Assembly: GCA_037976565.1 (NCBI GenBank)
Contig: CP137675.1
Location: forward strand, 4,474,364 to 4,538,363
Direction: 5' to 3'
DNA: 64,000 bases
From: Mesocentrotus franciscanus
Lineage: Eukaryota > Echinodermata > Echinoidea > Camarodonta > Strongylocentrotidae
Part shown: in pieces, positions 56,930-64,000 of the stretch
Numbering within the stretch: the first letter of the stretch is position 1
How the letters are laid out: each line of letters opens with the position of its first letter
Made by a program: the position numbers and the translations under genes
The notes under the pieces: model-generated
What the model was told of the DNA's origin: nothing
The model's database searches: none
Seen by the model: the letters and a program-made list of their open reading frames with translations, nothing else

Positions 56930-57900
56930 ATTGAGGGGGCACAAGATTGATCTGAAACTTAGGGGCGGAAAATTTATATTTTATTGAGGGGGCGGAAAAT
57001 TCATATTTTATCAAGAGGGCGCAATCTGAAACTTAGGGGGTGGAAAATATATATTTTATTGAGGGGGCGCAAAATTGATCTGAAACTTAGGGGCGGAAAA
57101 TGTATATTTAATTTAGGGGGCGCAAAATTGATCTGAAACTTAGGGGCGGAACATTTATATTTTATTGAGGGGCGCAAAATTGATCTGAAACTTAGGGGCG
57201 AAAATTAATCTGAAACTAAGGGGACGGAAAATTTATATTTTATTAAGGGGCGCAAAATTGATCTAAAACTTAGGGGCGGAACATTTATATTTTATTGAGG
57301 GGCGCAAAATTGATCTGAAACTTAGGGGCGGAAAATGTATATTTAATTGAGGGGCGCAAAATTGATCTGAAACTTAGGGGCGGAACATTTATATTTTATT
57401 GAGGGGCGCAAAATTGATCTGAAACTGAGGGGCGAAAATTAATCTGAAACTAAGGGGACGGAAAATTTATATTTTATTGAGGGGGCAAAATTGATCTGAA
57501 ACTTAGGGGCGGAACATTTATATTTTATTGAGGGGCTCAAAATTGATCTGAAACTTAGGGGCGGAAATTTATATTATATTGAGGGCGCAAAATTGATCTG
57601 AAACTTAGGGGCGGAAAATGAATATTTTATTGAGGGGGCGAAAATCAATCTGAAACTAAGGTGGGACGGAAAATTTATATTTTATTGAGGGGGCAAAAAA
57701 TTGATCTAAAACTAAGGGGGGAACATTTATATTTTATTGAGGGGGCGCAAAATTGATCTGAAACTTAGGGGGCGGAAAATGTATATTTTATTGAGGGGCG
57801 CAAATTTGATCTGAAACTTAGGGAGCGGAAAATGTATGTTTTATTGAATTGGCGCAAAATTGATTTGAAACTTAGGGGGCGGAAAATTCATATTTTATTG
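56930..57900. repeat. Minisatellite of about 50-58 bp units, about 18-19 copies
   Basis: The unit reads approximately GGGGCGCAAAATTGATCTG, AAACTTAGGGGCGGAAAAT, TTATATTTTATTGA. A variant with AAAATTAATCTGAAACTAAG recurs 234 bp apart (57201 and 57435), which shows higher-order duplication. Confidence 0.95.
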
Positions 57901-58210
57901 TTCGGTACTTCCATTCAATACACTACTCTTAGAATATGCGCCCATAGGTCGGCGGGGTTGGGCAAAGGCAACATTGAATATCCGGGAATGCCATTGTTAC
58001 CTCTATTATTAAGTACACTATAAGCCGATCAAAATGTTTAAATATAGATGAGGCATATAAACTCTTAAAACATATCTTCTTGGATGAGGTGTATCGTACA
58101 TTATATGCTCACTTATATAAACAAGAATAACATGTTTATAGCTCATGATCAGCTCAAGCTTTAAACACTTGAGTGATTATACATCACTCAGATTTTTAAA
58201 CATTTGTTTG
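57901..58210. repeat. Dispersed duplication, copy A
   Basis: ACATTATATGCTCAC, AACATGTTTATAGCTCAT and CACTTGAGTGATTATA-type blocks follow a TTCCATTCAATACACTACT start. The block matches 60097-60410 in the same order. Confidence 0.75.
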
Positions 58211-58369
58211 AGTAATGTTTTACCCGTTCCTTCGGGTTTCCGTGGAGAAATAGAAAGTCTCATTCTTTCTCTTAAAATGTTGTCCACCTTCTTCTAGATA
58301 ACCCTTTTGTGTTAAAGTATAATGTCCGATGTATATTATTTCCGTCAATAGCATATAATGAACGTATCA

Positions 58370-59040
58370 TTTTAATTTGATGCAACAGAGCTTTACAATA
58401 AAAATCAAAAAATTATTTTTTATATTTTTTATAGTAATATTCTTCTCATTCGACATATCAGCCGCGCGTTCTCTATTTTCGTTCCCTATAATATATAAGG
58501 TATATGTGTTCATCATCAGGGATATGTTATAATAATTTATCTCAAAGAAGGAATGATGCTGGCATACAAGCAAATGGCGGATTAGAAAACAATATGAAAG
58601 ATGAAGATGGAAAACGACATTGACAGATAGACAGAGAGAGAGAGAGAGAGTGAGATAGAGAGGAGGGAGCAAGAACCATTGACGTAGTCTGTACTTAGTT
58701 TGTACAGTAATATACTTCTCATTTCGATATCAGCCGTTCGTTCCGTTTTTTCCTTATTCATATCAAAGTTATGGTATAACAATTTTTCTCAAAATCGAAA
58801 GGAATAATTTTGGAATAAAAACAAATAGTGGAACGGAAAGCAGAACGAGAGATTGAGACGGAAAACGGCGTTGAGAGAGCACTCAGTTCTCCTATCATCT
58901 TTTCGTCTGTGACATTTTACTGAATCACATCTTCTTGTTTATTCCTTTATCTTTCCATGATTGTTATATCTTTGAATGAATATTTCAGATAGGGTAAAAT
59001 CTGGTTCTGCGTTACGTGATTAACGATTTTTATTAAGGAG
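58370..59040. repeat. Duplicated segment found inverted near the window end
   Basis: TAATATTCTTCTCATTCGA and TAATATACTTCTCATTTCGA recur about 270 bp apart. The segment 58680-59040 matches the reverse complement of parts of 62690-63080 and 63300-63780, for example GATAGGGTAAAATCTGGTTC against its inverse near 62710. Confidence 0.75.
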
Positions 59041-59479
59041 TAGGCCTAGATCTATGTCGAAACGTGCTCTCATTAAAAATTGCGGAACAGAAAACAGTAT
59101 GAGAGTAGAAGATGGAAAACGGTCTTTAAAGAGAGCGAGAGAGACAGGCAGACAGAAAGGAGAGAGAGAAAAAGTTATTAGACATTATATAGTCTGTACT
59201 GTATTTATTATTATGCTATTTGTCTCTCCTATTACCGAGCCCCCGCCCTGGATTCTTCTTTAGTTCATTTTTATCATGTTTACATATTTTTGCTAAAGTA
59301 TGTTTTGATCGGCTCTCGAGTTTGCACGTTCTATAAGTCTGCAGTTGGTTGTATGTTTATAATCTTGGGAAATTTTTTTGTATTGGTTTCTAGGGTAACA
59401 AATGATCAAATTAGAATTTAAAATGTATAACATGTTACAGAAAAGTATTTGTGTTTAGTGGTTTATTATTTTTGTCTTA

Positions 59480-59760
59480 ATTCATCTCCTTCCTCTCTCT
59501 TTTCCTCCTTCTTGATCACCCTATTGTTTCATTTCATATTGTTTATTTCTGAACTCTAAATATTATGATACCCATCTTCCTTCACTTGCATTTATTTGAA
59601 CTTAAACTTTAAACAAGCAATATGATTTTGTTGTTCTTTTTTCCCTGTTTAACACTTTTTGTTACCTAATTTCGATTCTTTCGCTTAAAATCTATCACAA
59701 TCACTAACATAATAATTTATGGCGCATAATATGTGAACGCAAAGTAGCCATAGCGTGAAA
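59480..59760. repeat. Dispersed duplication, copy C
   Basis: The blocks ATCTCCTTCCTCTCTCTTTTC, AGCAATATGATTTTGTTGTTC and AATCACTAACATAATAA recur at 61840-62075, and part of them at about 60900-60985. Confidence 0.7.
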
Positions 59761-59824
59761 GGCGAGTTTATTAGTTTAATAGAGAGGGGAAATGGGTGGG
59801 GGTGGGGGGTCGAGGAACAAAGGG

Positions 59825-60180
59825 GAAGCATTATCCCGTGTGTTGTTCGTGACATCCATTCAATACACTACTGTTTAATACCGGCGGGCGGGGTAGGGCA
59901 AAGGCAACTTTGAATGCTCAAAGGAACAATGTCAAAGGTGAAGAGGGAAGCGTTATCCCGTGTATTGTTCGTGACATCCATTCAATACACTACTGTTTAA
60001 TACCCCCATGTAGGCCGGCGGGGTAGGGCAAAGGCAACTTTGAATGCTCAAAGGAACAATGTCAAAGGTGAAGAGGGAAGCGTTATCCCGTGTATTGTTC
60101 GTGACATCCATTCGATACACTACTGTTTAGTACCCCCATGTAGGCCGGCAGGGTATGGCAAAGGCATATTTGAATGCTCG
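59825..60180. repeat. Three tandem units of 122-130 bp
   Basis: TTATCCCGTGT begins units at 59831, 59953 and 60083. Each continues GTTCGTGACATCCATTC, ACACTACTGTTTA, GGGCAAAGGCAACTTTGAA. A fourth copy lies at about 62168-62285. Confidence 0.88.
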
Positions 60181-60410
60181 AGATGCCATTGTTACCTCTA
60201 TTATTACGTACACTATACGCCGATCAAAATATTTAATTATTATATAGGTGACGCATAAACCCTCAAAACATATCTACTTTGATGATGTGTTTCGTACATT
60301 ATATGATCACATATATAAACACCTATAACATGTTCATAGCTCATAATCAGCACAAACTTACACTTGAGTGTTTATAAATCACTCAGATTTTGAAACATTT
60401 GTTCAAGTTT
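60097..60410. repeat. Dispersed duplication, copy B
   Basis: Direct copy of 57901-58210, with small differences such as CACTATACGCCGATCAAAAT against CACTATAAGCCGATCAAAAT. Confidence 0.75.
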
Positions 60411-61809
60411 GTGTTTACATTAAACACGAAATAAACACATATGGGTGATAATAAACACGTCATATGTGTTATTCATCGTGTTTTAAGTGTGTATAAATGA
60501 GAAAACTATGTTTAGGGATGTGCAATACACCCCGTTCAAGTACATGTATTTACGTTCTAAGGGTTTAATGTCTCAATTATAATTACATGTTTTGATCTGC
60601 TCGAGTTTGCACGTTCTATAAGTCTACAGTTGGTTGAATTTTTATATTCTTGGGGAAATTATTTTGTATTGGTTTCTAAGGTAACAAATGATCAAATGGA
60701 ATTCATATTTAAAATTTAATTAAATTCAAATTTATTAATCATGCACAAAATAACATGGTATAACAATCACTTTCCGGCTGTTTCTGCAAATATATAACCA
60801 AATTAACATACTATCAATTAATGTGCGTGTTTAAGTGTTAATAAAGTGCGACAGAAAAGTATTTGTGTTAAGTAGTTTTCCAATGTATTATTTTTGTCTC
60901 AAATCATCTCCTTCCTCCCTCTTTTCCTCCCTCTCGATTACTCATATTGTTAATTTCATATTGTTTATTTCTGAACTCTAATGGATCGGCGGCCTGTGAT
61001 AAACTAAAGTGAAAAGAGCTTTTCGTCGGCTATCAAACTATCTAATACTAGCTTTAACGCTATACACTGAACTCAACATCATGGACGAACATAGTATTTG
61101 ATGGAAAGACTTACATGTACTTGGGCTATATATCATTGCTCTTCTGTCAAATGATTGACAGTGAACATTTCACACAAATAATATGATGCATTTACTTCAA
61201 TGAAACTCGATAAACATGTTCAATCACAATGTTAATGAAAAGTAGCTATTATTATTGTCATAATCGTGAAGGTGGCTAATGTGCCTTTATCTTTCTAACT
61301 AATTAATCAGTTGATGTTCCAGATATATAGGCCCGACATGTTGAGAGTAGTCAATTTTATGTTCTCGTATTTGCGCAATTTGCGCCCCAACTTTAATTGA
61401 TTGTTTTCAGGAGAATTGTTCTGTTGCACCTATCAATTATATACTCCGCCTGGCGATCCACTCACATTCGGATACCAAAATTTCATTACGTTCCTTATCA
61501 AACCATAATTACATAAAGTGATCCAAAGCTGTGGAATTATCGTCTTCAGTTTATTAGAAAAAGGCCATTCTTTATCAAGTTTAGAAAAGAATTACAAAGG
61601 ATATAATTCATAAAATCTCAAAACGTTTGAGAGGTTTAGTTTGCCCTTTCGTTTTGTTGTGTTATTGTTTCTTGGTTAATTTGTTTTATAGCAGTGTAAA
61701 TGTGTTAAATTCTTTTGATTTCATAGATCTGAGGACAGAACTTTGAAAGACTTTGGGTCTTTGTTTATTTTTTCATGTAACTTTATTCTATTATTGAAAT
61801 CCCTCCTAC
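60411..61809. other. Non-coding AT-rich region
   Basis: Contains small copies of the flanking duplicated blocks (for example AGTCTACAGTTGGTTGAATT near 60622, also near 59335). Otherwise I see nothing here. Confidence 0.45.
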
Positions 61810-62290
61810 GATCCTATTCTATTATATTTGTCTTGATTTATCTCCTTCCTCTCTCTTTTCCTCCCTCTCGATCACTCCTATTGTTTCATTTCATATATAT
61901 TGTTCATTTTGAAATCTAATAATTTCCATTTTGCTTCGCTTGAATTAATGTCAACTTAAACTATAAACTAGCAATATGATTTTGTTGTTCTTCTTTCCCT
62001 GTTTGGTTATCTAATTTCGATTCTTTCGCTCAAAATCTATCGCAATCACTAACATAATAAGTTATGGCGCATAAAATGTGAACGCAAAGTAGCCGTAGCG
62101 TCAAATGCGAGTTTATCAGTTTAATAGAGAGGGAATGGGAGGGGGGTCGAGGAACAAAGGCGAAGCGTTATCCCGTGTATTGTTCGTGACATCCGTCCAA
62201 TACACTACTGTTTAATACCCCATGTAGGCCGGCGGGGTAGGGCAAAGGCAACTTTGAACCCTCAAGATGCCATTGTTACCCCGACATATT
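61810..62290. repeat. Dispersed duplication, copy D
   Basis: Repeats 59480-59760 and continues into a TTATCCCGTGTATTGTTCG unit like those at 59831-60180, so the two blocks were duplicated together. Confidence 0.75.
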
Positions 62291-62689
62291 CAGCCGGAGG
62301 GCCGCCTCACAAACGAGAATAAAAATCAAAGACTCGACCAGTGCGTGCGTTCAGCGGCACGTACAATGCGTGTTCGTTCAAGCCTGGCCAGTGGCTTCGA
62401 CGAGCAGGAACATAGCGCTTGCGCAGATCATACAGCTAAGTTACGTAAGAGGAACAATCGACGTGGCCGAGGGTAAAGGTCGTTGTCATGGTTATAAACT
62501 CCAACAATAGAAGAGCGGAAATAAGGCAAGGGTATAGATTTATTCACATTGATCCTTGTATAGTGTACAACTCTACTTGTATATCGGGTTCAGATAACCC
62601 TTGGGGAGGGTCTTGTTGTTTAGCAATCGTCGTTACTGTTTTCAAAGAATGTAAATGGGATCACGTTCCGTGTACTCCCAAATAAAAAT

Positions 62690-64000
62690 TGTTATTAAAC
62701 AAATAACGTAGAACCAGATTTTACCCTATTTGAAATAATAATTCAAAGATATAACAATCCTGCAAGATAAAGGAATGAGCAAAAAGATGTGATGATGCAA
62801 AATGTCACAAACAAACAGATGATTATGAGAAATCATGGTTTCTCTCTCTTTCCTCTCTCTGTATGTCTCTCTCTCTCTCTCTCTCTCTCTCGCTCGCTTT
62901 CTCAGCGCCATTTTCCATCTTCATCTCTGGTACTGTTTTCCGTTCCGCTATTTGCTTTTATTCCGAAAGTATTCCTTTCGATCTTGAGATAAATTATTAT
63001 ACCATAACCTCGATATGGAGAAGAAAACACGGAACGAGCGCATTATGATATCGAAATAAGAAGAATATTACTGTACAATAATTATAAAAAGTAAAACTTT
63101 TGAATGTAAATCATGATAAATGGAAACTAACTAAAGAGGAATCCAGAGCGGGTGGGGTGGGGTTGATCGGAGAGACAAATAGCGTAATAATAAATAACAA
63201 TATGCCCTACTTTCTCCCTCTCTCGTTTTCTCAATGTCGTTTTCCATCTTCATCTCTCGTAGTGTTTCTGTTCCGCGATTTTTGATGAGATCGCGTTTCG
63301 ACGTACTCCTAAATAAAAATAGCTGATCATAATTATAACGTAGAACTAAATTTGACCCTATCTGAAATATTCATTCAAATATATAACAACCATGGAAAGA
63401 TAAAGGAATAATACAAATGTGATTTAGTAAAATGTCACAGACGAAAAGATGACATGAGAAATGATTGTTTCTTTCTCTGTTTGTCTCTTTCTTTGTCTCT
63501 CACTCTTTATAGCTTTTTTCTTTCTCTTTTCTCTCTCTTTCTCTCTGTATTTCTCTCTCTTTCTCTCTCTCTTGCTCGCTTTTTCAGCTCCATTTGCCAT
63601 CTTCATCTCTGGTACTGTTTTCCGTTCCGCTATTTGCTTTTATTCCGAAAGTATTCCTTTCGATCTTGAGATAAACTATTATACCATAACCTCGATATGG
63701 AGAAGGAAAACACGGAACGAGCGCCTGATGATATCGAAATAAGAAGAATATTACTGTACAATAATTATAAAAATTGTTGAGTGTAAATCATGATTAAAAA
63801 AAGAAACTAAAGAGGAATCCACAGCGGGGGGCTGTGGGTATTGATCGGAGAGACAAATAGCATAATAATAAATAACAATACGTCCAACTTTCTCTCTCTC
63901 TCTCGTTTTCTAATGTCATTTTTATCTTCATATCTCTCATAGTGTTTTCTGTTCCGCGATTTTTGATGAGATCGCGTTTCGACTTACTCCTACATAAAAA
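62690..64000. repeat. Tandem duplication with a period of about 682 bp, running off the window
   Basis: ACCATAACCTCGATATGGAG occurs at 63001 and 63683. The following 320 bp match closely in both, through to GATTTTTGATGAGATCGCG. The left parts (62700-62880 and 63330-63480) also match. Each copy has a CT microsatellite. Confidence 0.88.

Noticed and set aside
56930..57900. Possible CRISPR-like array
   Set aside because: The units are contiguous and diverging with no unique spacers, and the genome is eukaryotic.
62267..62476. 69-residue Arg-rich frame
   Set aside because: It begins in a duplicated repeat unit, and I see no family signature, intron or promoter support.

Overview
This is a 64 kb piece of an animal nuclear genome: AT-rich, intron-rich, and full of microsatellites and short non-autonomous DNA transposons. 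The protein families (Reeler, EGF, HYR, sushi and ephrin-receptor-like modules on one receptor, plus a CCDC122 homologue), a tRNA-derived SINE and many foldback MITEs suggest a marine invertebrate deuterostome. An echinoderm is most likely; a hemichordate or lancelet cannot be excluded from sequence alone.

Two protein-coding genes can be reconstructed exon by exon, and they converge tail to tail. Gene 1 (+ strand, 6060-28527, 16 coding exons, 1261 residues) is a mosaic type I membrane protein. It has a signal peptide, a Reeler domain, seven EGF-like modules with two Thr/Pro-rich stalks, two HYR domains, a sushi-like module and a spacer with two tetra-arginine sites. A Cys-rich ephrin-receptor-like module, one transmembrane helix and a 259-residue cytoplasmic tail follow. 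The tail has an ITIM-like tyrosine motif, two YxN motifs and tandem polyproline repeats. Every coding intron except the one inside the Reeler domain is phase 1, so exons 4-15 are symmetric 1-1 modules. Gene 2 (- strand, 40502 down to 33011, 8 coding exons, 279 residues) is a coiled-coil protein that I match from memory to CCDC122; one of its exons is only 16 nt.

Region by region: 1-6059 is non-coding upstream DNA with GA/CT microsatellites and one hAT-like miniature element. 6283-15183 is the 8.9 kb first coding intron of gene 1, with a TTC microsatellite, two MITEs and many TACATGTA palindromes. 15184-28527 holds exons 2-16. 28528-33010 is the convergent 3' region, with a 572 bp foldback element. 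33011-42600 is the CCDC122-like gene, whose introns carry several foldback MITEs. 43127-44384 is a hAT-type element with a perfect 8 bp target-site duplication and internal GC-rich tandem repeats. 44400-64000 has no convincing coding exon. It holds simple repeats, a SINE, palindromic MITEs, a minisatellite of about 1 kb (56930-57900) and a network of direct and inverted duplications to the window edge, plus one orphan TATA box.

The two genes show no evident functional link. The most interesting object is gene 1, a candidate signalling receptor with a domain order I do not recognise from any named family. No searches were run; all homology statements are from reading the translations.
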